This document shows positions 44,986-56,254 of a DNA stretch of 64,000 nucleotides, piece after piece. The translations under genes were made by a program, and so were the position numbers. The notes beneath the pieces are model-generated. The model made no database searches and had not been told where the DNA came from. It saw only the letters and a list, made by a program, of their open reading frames with translations. The first letter of the stretch is position 1, and every line of letters starts with the position of its first letter. Source of the DNA: Chelydra serpentina (taxonomy: Eukaryota; Chordata; Testudines; Chelydridae); contig JBAIAC010000006.1 of assembly GCA_037349315.1 (NCBI GenBank), positions 20,867,501 to 20,931,500 of the forward strand, in the 5' to 3' direction.

Positions 44986-45757
44986 CTAGGTTGATTCAGT
45001 GGTATCAAAATACTTGGCTATACTTTATACATTTTTTAAAATGATGTGTGGGGTGATGGCTAGGAGATATCTGTGAATCTTGGGGGATTTTGTAGCTGAA
45101 TGGTTATGAAGTGTTGTCTTCGTGGCTACTTTTATATTCAAAGAATTTCAAGAAGAGTTTGACAGATGGAAATTGTTCAGTTTCAAGTGGAAGGCTAGAG
45201 GCTTTGAGTGTTGCTTTTTATCTTCAAATTATAAATATATCTGCTTTGTACCTGGACTACAACAGAGGCTTGATGGTACACTGTTTGAAGCAGAAAACCA
45301 GATCACAGTCATGAAAAGTTTGGAGTTAGGTACCTCTAAATGAATGAGCTAGATTGCTAACTTCAAAACAATGTTGTACACAATACAAGAATATATCCAT
45401 GTACCATTTATGGAAATATGTTATAATCTCCTCTTATAATATAAGAGTACTGAATATTTATATAAGATTGTGTTCTATATTCATTTAATGTTCCTAGCAT
45501 TCTTTCCAGAGTTCAGTGCACTATAGCAAGAAAAATTTTCTCTCACGGTGTTTTCCTTTGTGGGAGATGTGAAGTAGACTTTAGTGTATGGTAGTCAAAA
45601 AAATTTACAAGAGTAAAATATACCACTCACAGCAGCAGCTGGCACTCAATAGGTATAACTCAGGCATACAGACATGATTAAGTTACTAATATAATATGCA
45701 ATACACAAAATAGGAAGAAACAAGCGCACACTGGCATAAATCCAGCCCAAGTACTCA
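44986..45757. other. unassigned sequence
   Basis: No gene recognised. The overlapping plus frames at 45111-45343 show no domain or family motif. Confidence 0.3.
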
Positions 45758-45919
45758 GGGTCAGATTTTTAAAGGTATTTAGGTGCCTAAAGGTGCAGAT
45801 AGGTGTACAGTGGGATTTTCAAAATCACCTGGGCATCTGTAGTCAATGGGACGTAGGCAACTAACCTGCTCAATTACTTCTGAAAATTTTATTATGTGCC
45901 TATCTTTGTCTTTAGAGGC
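45758..45919. mobile_element. Harbinger-like TIR element, fragment
   Basis: GGTCAGATTTTTAAAGGTAT and 'ttaggtgcctaaaggtgc' match the end type at 5698-6564. It contains 'gtagtcaatggg'. The right end is lost at the LTR that follows. Confidence 0.5.
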
Positions 45920-46302
45920 TGTAACATGCTGTTCCCCAAAGTAGCATCCTGTAACCCCCATATTCATCATTCGTATGTGGTTGTGATATTTCATACAACA
46001 TACCACGAAAGATATCATATGAAAGGTCATGATCTGCTGAAACCGACTGTTCTGTCAAAGTATATCATTAATGTATATGAAATAATGAGATTTTGCTGCA
46101 TAGTTGTTATTGAAATATGTTGTAAATTTGGGAGTCTCCATTGCTAGTTCTCCATTGACAACAAAAGAGGTGATCCACTCCCAGGAGGGTGTTACATGAC
46201 CATTAATCAGCAGGGGAGTTGTAAACAAGGGATTTACAGTTCTGTAAGAGAAACACCATACAATGTGCTGTGACTCAGCAAAGCCCTCCAGGACATGTCT
46301 GA

Positions 46303-46539
46303 GGGCTAGTCTACACTGGCAATGGTAAAGCGCTGCCGCGATGTGGTTTGTGTAGTCGTGGGAGAGCTCTCCCAGCACTTTAAAAAAACCACCTCCACGA
46401 GGGGCATAGCTCCCAGCGCTGGTGCACTGTCTACGCTGGTGCTTTACAGTGCTGAAACTTGCTGTGCTCAGGGGGGTGTTTTTTCACACCCCCGAGCAAG
46501 TAAGTTGCAGCACTGTAAAGTGCCAGTGTAGACAAGCCC
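46303..46539. mobile_element. miniature TIR element with TGA target duplication
   Basis: The ends GGGCTAGTCTACACTGGCA and TGCCAGTGTAGACAAGCCC are inverted with one mismatch. TGA flanks both sides (46300-46302 and 46540-46542). It is 237 bp long and inserted in the LTR. The second half nearly mirrors the first around 'agcgctggtgcactg'. The TIR text CTACACTG is shared with 38103 and 39222. Confidence 0.8.
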
Positions 46540-46821
46540 TGAGCTAGTGTTTTCCAGGCACATGGACTGAGAATATAAAATAGGGGACAGTGTAACCATG
46601 CTTTTGCTTTTCTCCTCCTCCACCTATGCTGGAAGAAATAAGAATGCTGGAAAGACAATGACTTGAACTGAAGAGACTAGTCCCAGGCTTAAAGGGGAAG
46701 CCTGTGAATTAAGAGCTATAACCTACCTGCAACATCCAGTGGGGTGAGAAAAATTGTTTGATCTAAATACTGCCTAGTCTAATAAAGTTTAAGAATTAGA
46801 CTGTGTGCTTACCTTGTATGT

Positions 46822-46890
46822 TCTTTGGTAACTATCTTTTGGTAACTATCTTTGGTAACTATCTTTCTTTGGTAACTATCTTTGGTGCCT
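46822..46890 (+). repeat. short tandem repeat TTTGGTAACTATC
   Basis: Four to five imperfect copies of a 13- to 14-bp unit (TTTGGTAACTATC) with small expansions (TTTTGG, TTTCTTTGG). It lies within the LTR, downstream of its AATAAA. Confidence 0.8.
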
Positions 46891-47340
46891 ACCACTTATA
46901 ATCACTTAAAATCTATCTTTCTATAGTTAATAAATCTGTTTTATAACAATGTGTTTTGGTTTCAAGTGCTTGGGAAATTTCAGCTCAATTTACAAAGGCT
47001 AGCGTGTGTCCTTTCCACATCGAGGGAGGGGCGGACTGGATAATAAACTTACATTGGTCAGGCTTCTGACCAGGGCAAGACTGTATATTCCAGGGGTTCA
47101 AAGCTGGGGGCTTGGGATATTTGCTGGTGCCTTTCTCTGTGTGATTTGTGAGTGGCTCAGGGAGCATACATGCAATTTACCTGGGTGTAGGGCTCCACAT
47201 GCTATTGTACTGACTGATGACAGTGCCTAGAGGGGTTTGTTGCTTATCACTAGCAAAGCATTGTGAGAGACAGTGCAGGCTGGAAAGTTAAGGGGGCACA
47301 GCGGTACCCCAGTTCCAGGTTGTACCCTGGGGATCAAGGT

Positions 47341-47584
47341 AAAGGGCCTAAATCTCTTTGAAAATCTGATGTTCTCTGATAGCTATTTGGAAGTGTATGT
47401 GAAAAAAATGGGTGATCTTAGTCCAGTTCCAGTCAGATCAGTGTCAATGGCATAACCACAACTGGCACTAATTGGCAGTCTTGTAGGCAGTCTCTACATC
47501 ACTTAAAGGTGGTACCTTCTAAACAGCTTTGATTGGAAGCTTGTATTGCCCCTACTCGTACTTTACCTGTTAACGGAAGTTTCC
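47341..47584. other. unassigned sequence after the LTR
   Basis: May be the remaining LTR or flanking DNA; no gene. Confidence 0.3.
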
Positions 47585-47655
47585 TTCGGCCTGTGTTATA
47601 CCGGAGGTCAGACTAGATGATCATAATCATCTCTTCTGGTGTTAAACTATATGAA
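47585..47655 (+). repeat. CR1-like 3' end fragment
   Basis: 'ataccggaggtcagactaga' and 'tgatcataatcatctcttct' resemble the 3' terminus of a CR1-type LINE or its dependent SINE in sense orientation. Confidence 0.5.
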
Positions 47656-49584
47656 TCAATGAAATGACAATCCTGAACCTTTCATGAGCTTTGAATTCAC
47701 TCAAAGGTAACTAAGAAATTGTTCCTGCAGAAGTAGTAGGTGGTTCCCAACTGCCAACAAACAAGATGATCAGGGAAACATTTACATATTGTTCTGCATG
47801 CAGTGTTGTTTTCCTGAGGTGAAATTCTTGCTAGGGCAGAAGGCCGGTACCAGACCACTTAAGTCCTTATACCCAAATTCTACCCTATTGCCCAGCCAGA
47901 GTAATTGAGGAACTGTGCAGGGGAGGAAGTGGAAATTGAAAGTAATCCTCCTTCCTAGGCAATTGAGGCTCTGCTCCCTCTCCCTGCAACACCAGCTTTT
48001 GGTACTGAGGTAAATTCCAACCTAGGAATAGTAACAGTTGGTGGTGTAAGGCCGAGTGTTAATTTTGATGGAATAAATGAGCACAAAGAGTCACTGTATT
48101 ATATGACCCTGTCACTGTCCAACATTAAACAGTGTTAAACAAGGTCTGGAGTTTGGTTTACAGACACCTTAGCCTGCTTAGTATCATAGCAAAAGCACCA
48201 TTATATATTTTTATCCTTTTATTATATATACTGAAAAGAAGGAAAAACAGTTAAAGCATTTGAAATGTAAAGTGTTAAGTAAGGCTTTTATTTATTTTAA
48301 CAATAACACTTTTTCCCTTTCCCTTTAGCTTCCCTTTCTTTTTTGGGAAACCCACCTATCTGACAATTTTTTAGGTAGTACTAAAGAGCCTAATGATAGT
48401 CCTTTTCTAGAGAAAGAGAATTTAATTGAGCTGGCCTGGAGCTGTTGTTTTTAAAGTCCAGTCCCGTTTCCTACAAAATAAGACAAACACACACAGGAGG
48501 AGAAAGAAAAGAACAGCAAAGAGAGAAAATAAAGCTTCTGTCTTTAGTGTTGACTCTTATTTGGAACCTTACAGTTGGAAAAACATAGGCATGGCACATG
48601 GCCTTTATAATAGGGTGCTCAGAAGGCCAGGTGGCCTAGTGGTTGGCATGCTTGATTACCATCCCCTTGCTTCCCTGACAGAGGTAGCTCAGTCCTTAAG
48701 GAAGTATGGTAGGAGGACTTAACCCCTCCCTCTTAGCAAAGAGTCTAAGTCTACTGCTTGGCGCAACTTCCTACCTCTGTTTCTTCAGTTTGGGGCATGG
48801 TCTCTATAGTCCAAACAGTCTGTAGTGATTTGACTTGAGTAGTGCCCCCCTGTGAACCTTTTGCAGTATCCTGCCAAAGCCTGAGGTCCTCTGGGTGAGA
48901 AGGATGTAACAATGGGGGGGCCTAACCCCATAATGTCTCTATAGTTAAATCACACAGTTCATCCACTGTTGGGTGCTCCTCAGCAGTCTCCCTTGGACAG
49001 GGACACAATGCTTCTTCTCCACTGGCTGTTCCGGTGGCTACCAGGTTGGTAGAGACGCTCCTCTCATATAGAGAAGCAGAGCTACCTCCTGCCTCTTCAA
49101 CAGTCAGCCCTGAACTGAGCCAGGTTCCCTCCTTTTCTTCCCCCTCCAGGCCAGGCATTGGCTGGCTGCAGGTATAGCAGGATGGGGCTATAGGGTCTCT
49201 TTCACCCTTTTCATGCTGGTGTGAGGTTTCTCAACCTCATTAGTCTTATTAGCCACTCTGAAATCTGGCTATTTAGGGCATTGCTTTTAGCTGCCTCTCT
49301 GATCACAGGCTTACAGCAGTGTTGCACAATATCCTGGCTTGGCTGGCTAAGACAGATTCTTCCTAGACAGTAGGGAAAAGGAGAGAGATAGGAAAGGGAA
49401 GAAATGAGGTGCTGAAGGAAAAGGATGAGTGACAAAGTCTCCCAGGTGGTGGTTGGGATTTAGTTGGAGATGGCAATGTTATCTGTCTCTCTCTCTGGCC
49501 CAGTTTGATCAGGATATTTAGGTTTATGGTGATGGAGGCCCAATGGTGGATCTCAGGGTACCAGGAGATGTAGGGATGGCAGCC
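47656..49584. other. unidentified repeat-like region
   Basis: Around 48630 is a tRNA-like head ('aggtggcctagtggttggca'). The following text to about 49200 reads like a dispersed repeat but could not be assigned. The minus frame at 48922-49158 is acidic and serine-rich with no known motif. No gene is claimed. Confidence 0.35.
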
Positions 49585-49665
49585 ATGATAGTCCTGCTTT
49601 GAGCAGGGGGTTGGACTAGATGACCTCCTGAGTTCCCTTCCAACCTTGAGATTCTATGATTCTAT
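49585..49665 (+). repeat. CR1 or SINE 3' tail
   Basis: 'gtcctgctttgagcaggg', 'ggttggactagatgacct', 'attctatgattctatga'. This tail is shared by CR1 elements and by the SINE at 59143. No tRNA head or RT is attached, so the source is ambiguous. Confidence 0.7.
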
Positions 49666-50349
49666 GACTCTAAAGCTGAATATTATCCTGTTCTTCTGTT
49701 TTTTCTCAGTGATTCTTGGGGGTGGGGGTTAAGTATTTTTTTTATTATAAGGACCCCAAAAGGGAATGGTGGGTGGAATGACCCATCCTCTCATTGTTTT
49801 TTCAACCAATCAGGCCTAATTCTTGACACCCAATTTTGATTAATTTATTTCTGATCCTATGCTTTTTCTTGTTGACCAGGCATGATTTTAACAGCCCTTG
49901 ACTTATATCAGTAGAAATGAGAAGGTCTATAAACACCATACAAAACACAAGCAGGAAGGGGTTAAGAACCCTTTCCACCAGCAAACAGGAAAACCAGCCC
50001 CACCCTGGCTCAACTGTGAAAAATATCGATTATGGAGACACGCCCCAGCAGCAGTAGCTAATGAGGGCAAGCCCAAGTATAAAGAGTGAAAGACAGGAAG
50101 AGTGTGGGCAAAAGGGCTTGGGGGCTTTAAGAGAACAACAACTCAGTTTCCGAGTGACAGAAAAGCTAGCATCAGGATTCCTGTGAAAGCCTTAGAACTG
50201 CTTGAAACGTAAGGGAGCTGGAGGCAAAAGCCCTTAATAGCAAGGGCTTTTTGACCCATTTATGTTATATTTATGGACTTGGCCTTTTTGTCAAACTGAT
50301 TCAAACTACAGCTGGGTCAAGGACTGACCCAGGTTGCTTGAACTGTGCA
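49666..50349. other. unassigned sequence, possible LTR
   Basis: No gene recognised. The text near 49980-50110 ('gaaaaccagccccaccctgg', 'gcccaagtataaagagtg') could be a retroviral promoter region, but termini are not visible. Confidence 0.25.
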
Positions 50350-50357
50350 CACAGTGG

Positions 50358-50652
50358 CATAGGCTCCGACTTCTGGTGGCGCCGGTGGGGGCTGACGCCA
50401 AGACCTGCCCCTGACGCCGGGTGACATTGCGGGGCCCCGCCCCCGACGCCGACGCAACGTCGCCCAGCGTCGGGGGCGGGGCCCCGCAACGTCTCCCGGT
50501 GCTGAGGTGAGCTTGCTGCGGGTCCCGGGACTGGTGGGGAGCTGGGCGTGGGCCCCGGGAATGGTGGGGAGCTGCCGGTGGGTGCTCTGCACCCACCAAT
50601 TTTTCCCCGTGGGTGCTCCAGCCCCGGAGCACCCACGGAGTCGGCGCCTATG
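50358..50652. mobile_element. hAT non-autonomous element, CATAGG family, complete
   Basis: The ends CATAGGCTCCGACT and AGTCGGCGCCTATG are inverted. An 8-bp flank CACAGTGG / CACGGTGG (50350-50357 and 50653-50660) differs at one position. Two perfect 21-bp inverted arms lie at 50429-50449 and 50467-50487. The hairpin block near the right end matches 3717 and 57140 in the opposite orientation. No transposase. Confidence 0.85.
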
Positions 50653-50660
50653 CACGGTGG

Positions 50661-51939
50661 TGCATGTCACTGCTGACAGTAGGCCTTTTTGTCTGGATTA
50701 ATTTGATCTTCCTTTTACACCCTTTTTATTAACATTTATTGTTATAAGTTACTGTGACATTATTATGAACTTTTACTTTTTTACAATTGAGCTTTCAATT
50801 AGGTCAATTTGTAGGCCCAGTTATTAAAACACTAGCCAGTCTAAGCCCTGCCATAAACCATAAAGATTGCTTGCATATAGAATGACTGCCCAACAGAAAC
50901 TCTGTGTGTGTGTGGGATATAGGAGACTAAATATTTATAGAGAGGTAGCTGCAGTTGTCCTATAAATTATATCAGCATAGACTAACATACAGTAAAAAAA
51001 AAATCATTTCTCCCTTAGCATTTGTCTCTCAGCATACAATATCATACCCCTCAGCACCGCTTACAGTGTAGGTCTTCCTATGGGCAACAGCTGGCTACAC
51101 AATTTTAGAAAGAAAGGAGAAGCAAACTGGGCTTTCTCTATGGTTGTTGGAAGGCTATTTCAGCAGCTGTACTTTATGAGTCTCTTCCTAGCAGGTTTGG
51201 TCAATCGAACCACACAAGCAATTTCAATGATGTCTTGTAAATGTAAATGTTAATGGATAGTTATGTCTGGCTAACATCTTGCTGTTATAATACTAATATC
51301 TGATTTACTGGATTCACCAAATTTGAATCAATATAATTCTAAAAATAGACTTTAGTTTTCATATTAGCCCATTTTTCAAGGTATTTTGGAAACAAGTTTT
51401 ATATTGCAGGGGTGAGATGACTATGTGCTTAAACTCCATAAAGCACATTAGCTTACTTTAAGATGTATGCAATCTTAGGTCCAGGTTGTCTTATCCTTAA
51501 AAATAATGGATATTCATTCTGTCGCCTTTAGTGCTCATCTTAAGTACCTTACTCCAGGGGGAGAGCTATTGATTTCAGTGGGATTACTACTCACAGAGTA
51601 AGGTACTACACAGCGTGAGGTAAGGATGGCAGAATCTGCCCCCTAGTTAATTCTTCTGCAAAGTAGTCCAGTCCCAATATCCATCTAAATAATTACTAAT
51701 GAAAAAAAGTGAAGCAAACTCTTTGAGCTCATTCTACTAAATATTTCTAAAACAAGGATCATTAAGGTCCTGAGGCCTGAAGCAAGTTTTCTGAAGGTTG
51801 GTTATGACACCAATAGGCCCCGATCCTCCTTCCATTAGAGGTTTGCCATTGATTTCAAGAGGAAAAGGAGAAGTTTTGCCTTAATAACCGCTGATCCTCC
51901 ATACCAAAGAATATGGACAGGTGAATTCAAATTGCATTA
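50661..51939. other. mostly unique sequence, no gene seen
   Basis: No coding region. Palindromic short repeats may lie near 51530-51650 ('ttgatttcagtgggat', 'taaggtactacac') and 51815-51870. Confidence 0.35.
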
Positions 51940-51947
51940 GGTTCAAT

Positions 51948-52208
51948 CAGTAGCATAGGCAGGTCCGGAGCACAGGGGGAGCGGCGCTATAAAAAGGCGC
52001 CTCCCCAGGCTCCCCCTGTACTCACCCGGCAGGCCTCTGGGTCTTCAGCGGCAGGTCCTCACTCGCTCCAGGTCTTCGGTGGTACTTGCCACCGAAATGC
52101 CGCTGAAAACCCGGAGTGCCACCTGGTAAGTGCAAGAAGCAGCGCTTAAAAAGAAGCGACGCCTTTTTTAGCTCTCCGCTCCCCCTGCTCCCCCCGGCTA
52201 CGCTACTG
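51948..52208. mobile_element. hAT non-autonomous element with exact 8-bp target duplication
   Basis: The ends CAGTAGCATAGGC and GGCTACGCTACTG are inverted. GGTTCAAT flanks both sides exactly (51940-51947 and 52209-52216). It is 261 bp long and mainly self-complementary (for example 'aggcgcctccccaggct' against the right half). Not coding. Confidence 0.9.
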
Positions 52209-52216
52209 GGTTCAAT

Positions 52217-52756
52217 CCCCTGGCCTACGTATAATGCTAAGTCATTATATACCAAAGAAAGCGTTGTTCTAATGCCATTTCTTCTTGCAACAAAAATTCA
52301 TGAATTGCCTTGTTCCTATGGGTCAGCTGTTTGTTTTTTTTTTAAATGAACGTTTTTTCCCCATTTCCAAATGCTTGTTGGCTCCCTCAGAGTGGATTAT
52401 CAGGAGCGGATAATTTAAATTTAAATTAAATTTATAGCTGGTGGCAAACAAACAGGTGCTGCTCAGTTCAGAAAAGAACACCTCTTTCAGCAACACCAGG
52501 CCTTGTCAAATTCTGACAGTAAATAAAGTACTTGGTGAAGCAAAGTTTTCCTTAAATTGAATAAGGTGCCCTGTATTCCTTGCAGACCTGGACAAAAAGG
52601 TGCCTGAAATAATTGGGTTTATTTCTAAGATTCAACTAGCCTCCACGTTATTTTTATATTTTTAAATTTTGAAACCTGTTCAATTTCTTGCTTATGATTT
52701 TTTCCATTAAGGTGCCAAGAGTCCTCCAGACACAGGAGCTGAAAAATGGTAATTAA
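52217..52756. other. unique AT-rich sequence
   Basis: No gene or repeat recognised. Confidence 0.35.
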
Positions 52757-52764
52757 TTTTAAGG

Positions 52765-53109
52765 CAGGGGTTCTCAACCTTTTTGTTTCTAAGGCACCCC
52801 GAGCGTACTATCAAACCTCCACGGCCCTTCTGCATATAAAAGCCAGGGCCGGCGTTAGGGAGCGGCAAACAGGGAAATTGCTTGGGGTCCCATGCCATTG
52901 GGAACCCCATGAAGCTAAGCTGTTCAGGCTTCGGCTTCAGCCCCAGGTCGTGGGGCTCAGGGCCTCAAGCTTCAGCCCCATGCAGTGGGGCTTCGGATTT
53001 CTGCCCTGGGCCCCAGTTAGTTTGATGCTGGCCCTGCTTGATGGACCCCCTGAAACCTTCTTACGGCTGGCTCCCCAGTGGGCCGCGGACCCCTAGTTGA
53101 GAACCACTT
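52765..53109. mobile_element. hAT element containing a second hAT-like element
   Basis: The left end CAGGGGTTCTCAACCT pairs with the right 'gttgagaaccactt'. TTTTAAGG flanks both exactly (52757-52764 and 53110-53117). The outer element is an amniote hAT type. Its middle carries the insert at 52844-53036. Confidence 0.85.
52844..53036. mobile_element. hAT-like element nested in another hAT element
   Basis: The ends CAGGGCCGGC and GCTGGCCCTG are inverted with one mismatch, of the same kind as 27162 and 11609. It holds repeats of 'ggcttcggcttcagccccag'. No 8-bp duplication was found (ATAAAAGC against CTTGATGG), so the site has been altered or the insertion was irregular. Confidence 0.65.
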
Positions 53110-53480
53110 TTTTAAGGGACAGATTCTGCCATCCTTACGTGTAAAAGTACCATACTTCAGAAATAGTCTAACTGAAATCTACAGTGTTACTCGCTGAATA
53201 AGGTACTAGTCAACATGAATAAGATGGTAGAATCTGACCCCAAATCACAGTAAAGATTGGCTCAAACCAACCACCTCCGTTCAAAACACCTCCTCTTCCT
53301 TCCCCCAAGCTTTATAATAATTCAAACAGAAGATCTCTGATTCAGATTGATTCTCAGGAAAGTAAAATTATTGTTATAACCCTGTCTCCATGCTGTTCCC
53401 AATGTGGAAACTAGATTTGGGCCCACAGCAAGACCCTGAATCCAAATATCTTCATATTTATGTTCAGAGGTTTCAGACAC
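53110..53480. other. unassigned sequence
   Basis: A palindromic short repeat may lie at 53117-53245 ('gggacagattctgccatcc', 'gatggtagaatctgacccc' as inverted ends). No gene. Confidence 0.4.
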
Positions 53481-53484
53481 TGAA

Positions 53485-54015
53485 CCCAAATCATGCTCCC
53501 ATGTCTTATATATGACACTTCTGTTAATACATCCCAGAATGACATTTGTCTTTTTTTGCAACAGCATAACATTTTTGACTCATATTCAATTTGTGATCCA
53601 CTGTCACCCCCCAGATCCCTTTTTTCGGTATTGCCACCTAGTCAGTTATTCCCCATTTTGTATCAGTGCATTTGATTTTTCCTTCTTAAGTGTAGTACTT
53701 TTCACTTGGCTTTATTGAATTTCAGCTTATTAATTTCAGACCAATTCATCAAGATCATTCTGAACTCTAGTCCTGTCCTCCAAAGTCCTAGCCACCCCTC
53801 CCATCCAGGTGTCATCTACAAATTTTATAAGTATACTCTCTACTCCATCATACAAGTTGTTAATGAAAATATTGAATAGCACCAGGCCCAGGACAGATCT
53901 CCATGGGACCCCACTCAATACAGTCTCTTAGTTTGACAACGAACCATTGAACTAGCAAACCATTCTCTTTGAGTATGGTCTTTCAACCAGTTATGCACCC
54001 ACCTCATAGTAACTC
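53485..54015 (-). mobile_element. CR1 LINE internal fragment, antisense
   Basis: The text runs antisense from the block 'KTNVILGCINRSV' near 53560 through '[20 protein letters not shown]' and 'IKFVDDTWMGGVARTLEDRT' (53736-53918; FADD reads FVDD) to the region before motif B. The CR1 3' end is absent, and the copy is decayed. Confidence 0.75.
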
Positions 54016-54084
54016 TGTTACTATTGCAGTGGTGTAATTGGAATCAGGATCTGACCCATGTTCTCCATTTTTATTTCCTGAGAA

Positions 54085-54540
54085 AGAGGAAGGATAGTGT
54101 AGTGATTAGTGTGCTAGAGGGATTAAGGAGCTCTGGGTTCATTCCCTGCTATAAGCAAATTGCTTGAATTTTTTGGGGCCTCAGTTCTCCATCTGTAACA
54201 TGGGGGTAATAATTCTTCTTGACCTCACAGGGCTGTTGTGCAGGGAAATATATTAAGGATTGTGAGGCACTTAGGCGCTCTTCTTAGCATATGCACAACG
54301 TGCCTCAAGTGGCATGTGACCAGGATTCATCACTGAATTTGGTCCACTGGTTGGATCATTAGCTTCCCCAGCCTGGGTCGGGTACTGCCGGGGAGTACAA
54401 TGCGAACACTGATCCATGCCCCCTATTTAGGCACTTGAAGTCAATGAGCATAAGACACCTACATACCTTTGAGGCTTTGGATCTCAGATACTATGGTAAT
54501 CGGGGTCGAGTACTTAAGATAGAAAGGTAGGCTTTTTGAC
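54085..54540 (+). mobile_element. MIR-like SINE, split
   Basis: The head 'agtgtagtgattagtgtgct' and 'gctctgggttcattccctg', the body 'cctcagttctccatctgtaa', and the end 'gagtacttaagatagaaagg' match the SINE at 34290. Extra sequence at about 54287-54478 separates body and tail and is probably a later insertion. Confidence 0.65.
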
Positions 54541-54839
54541 ATATGAAGCTACCTCTGTGGTGGTGACTACTATCTAGAGTCTTCAGTGGCTTAAGACATT
54601 TCAGCAATTCCTTCATATGGTAAAAAGGAGAACCAGCTTTCTGTGTTCGTGTCTGAAATCAGCCCACAATTATGTTGTCAACAGGAATCCACCTTTATAT
54701 TACCACCTAGATTTATTTCACTCAAACAACCCAGTGTGAAACTCCTGTTATAGCAACATGAGAATACAATTCTTAATTGGAATGGTGTTTGGTTGTTTTT
54801 TTTCTGAATAGTGAAAAAATGTTCCTTTACTATTATAGC
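54541..54839. other. unassigned sequence
   Basis: No feature recognised. Confidence 0.3.
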
Positions 54840-55680
54840 ACTCTCATGGCCAAGATGGAGTCCGCTCTGCAGGCAGCTCTGAACAAGAAAAGGCGTGTGC
54901 AGGAACACAGCAGGGAAATTCCCTTCCACCCCAGAGGCACCTGTTCCAAACCCCCGGAGTAAACATACACACACCAGAATAGTACAATGAACAGAAGGAA
55001 AATATTTATTTACAGAGAGATGAATGAAGGGAAAATATCAGGAGGGATGATAGGGGAGTGGTAAAACAGGGTTACATCCAACATGAGGACCCACAGGCCC
55101 AGTGGTACCACAATTTGAAAGAGCAGACACCAAGCAATGCATCCACACTCAGAGTTCAGGAGTCCTGGGCAGAGTTCAGTCCAGTGGTGAGTCCTGGGTG
55201 CTCCTGGTCATCTTTAGTGCCAGTAAACTTTCCCCAACAAACCCCTCTGGTGCCCTTTCCTGCTGCTTTCTGCAAACCCACACAGAGTGGCAACCTCCCC
55301 ACTTAGCTAGCTACAGCCTCCCTCCTTATTCCCAATGCAAAGTCACAAGCCCCAGTACTCACAGCCCCATACAGCTCTGGGCAACAGTCATACTGGGTCC
55401 GGCTCTGTTTTGTCCTTCTTGGATGATTCCTTCCTGGCATGATGCTCCTCCTGGCCCCTGCCCTGAGGTATCCCCAGTCAGTTGCTCTGTCCTTCCAGAG
55501 CTTCAGGCTGCTTATCAGCTGCTTCTCTATGTGAGGGCCTGCCCACTGTAGGCCTTCTTGACTGGAGATACAGACACACACCACTGTCGCTCTCCACTCC
55601 TCTGAAACAATCAGCACTTCCTCTGCTTCAGAACAAGGTTTTAAAGGGGCCATGATCTCTAAATCCCAAGAGGGGACTAT
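54840..55680 (-). repeat. probable ERV LTR, antisense
   Basis: The minus strand has a TATA-like TTTAAAAC near 55640, then a GC-richer transcribed region, then AATAAATA at about 55003-55010, followed downstream by 'ggactccatcttggccatga' near 54843-54862. This order (promoter, polyadenylation signal) fits an LTR. Termini and target duplication were not resolved. The open frames on both strands (for example 55102-55551) have no domains. Confidence 0.45.
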
Positions 55681-56014
55681 ATCCTACAAGAGTGTGGTTA
55701 TGATTCTCTATAAGTGACACAACTTAAACCCCAGTTTTAGGATTTAAGTGACATTTAGGTAGGTGGTACATAGATCTTGCGCTGGGTCCTCTTCCGAGGA
55801 GTGATGTTACTGCTATGTGAGTGGCTCGAAATTGTTCTTTGTCTTTCTAAAAGGCTTTCATTGAGCATGTTTTTAAAGCCCTACATTGAGATTTGGCATC
55901 TGCTCCTCCGACTATAGGATTTGCATGGATAAAGCCCTTGCATGGATAACGCTACTTAAAAAATTTACCTCTTCAATTTCAAATTGGCTTCTGGTTCAGG
56001 CCCAAAGTTCTGAG

Positions 56015-56246
56015 CAGTGCCAGCGCTACCATTAGGCGACTCTAGGCGGTCGCCTAGGGCACCAGGATTTGGGGGGGCGGCATTTCAGGTCCTTTGGCAG
56101 CCGCCGGCGGGAGAGGCTGCCGCCGAAATGCCGCTGGGAACCCCGGCGGCACTTCGGTGGCAGCTTCTTCGGCCGCCGGGGTCCTTTGGCGGCAGCCTCT
56201 CCCGCCGCTGCTTCCTAAGGCGGCAAAAAAGCTGGCACCACTCCTT
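56015..56246. mobile_element. GC-rich hAT-like non-autonomous element
   Basis: The ends CAGTGCCAGC and GCTGGCACCACTCC are inverted with an irregular right tip. GTTCTGAG / TTTCTGAG flank it (56007-56014 and 56247-56254, one mismatch). The left part repeats the 'taggcggtcgcctaggg' theme seen at the right end of 11609-12140. Several GC-rich frames are open but have no domain. Confidence 0.75.
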
Positions 56247-56254
56247 TTTCTGAG

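Larger units (their letters stand above)
45950..47340 (+). repeat. ERV LTR split by a miniature element
   Basis: LTR-like sequence starting near TGTAACCCCC (45950), with text similar to the LTRs at 40738 and 62090 ('atcattaatgtatatga' and 'tgaaatatgttg' blocks). A TATA-like 'gaatataaaatag' lies near 46571-46583, and polyadenylation-like AATAAA near 46781 and 46928. It is interrupted by the miniature element at 46303-46539. The 3' end is uncertain (about 47340). No coding sequence. Confidence 0.55.

Noticed and set aside
46822..46890. CRISPR-like array
   Set aside because: The repeats are 13-14 bp, directly adjacent and without unique spacers, in a vertebrate LTR.
55102..55653. 149-codon plus and 116-codon minus frames
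   Set aside because: They lie in an LTR-like antisense region with promoter and polyadenylation-like signals; no domain is visible.
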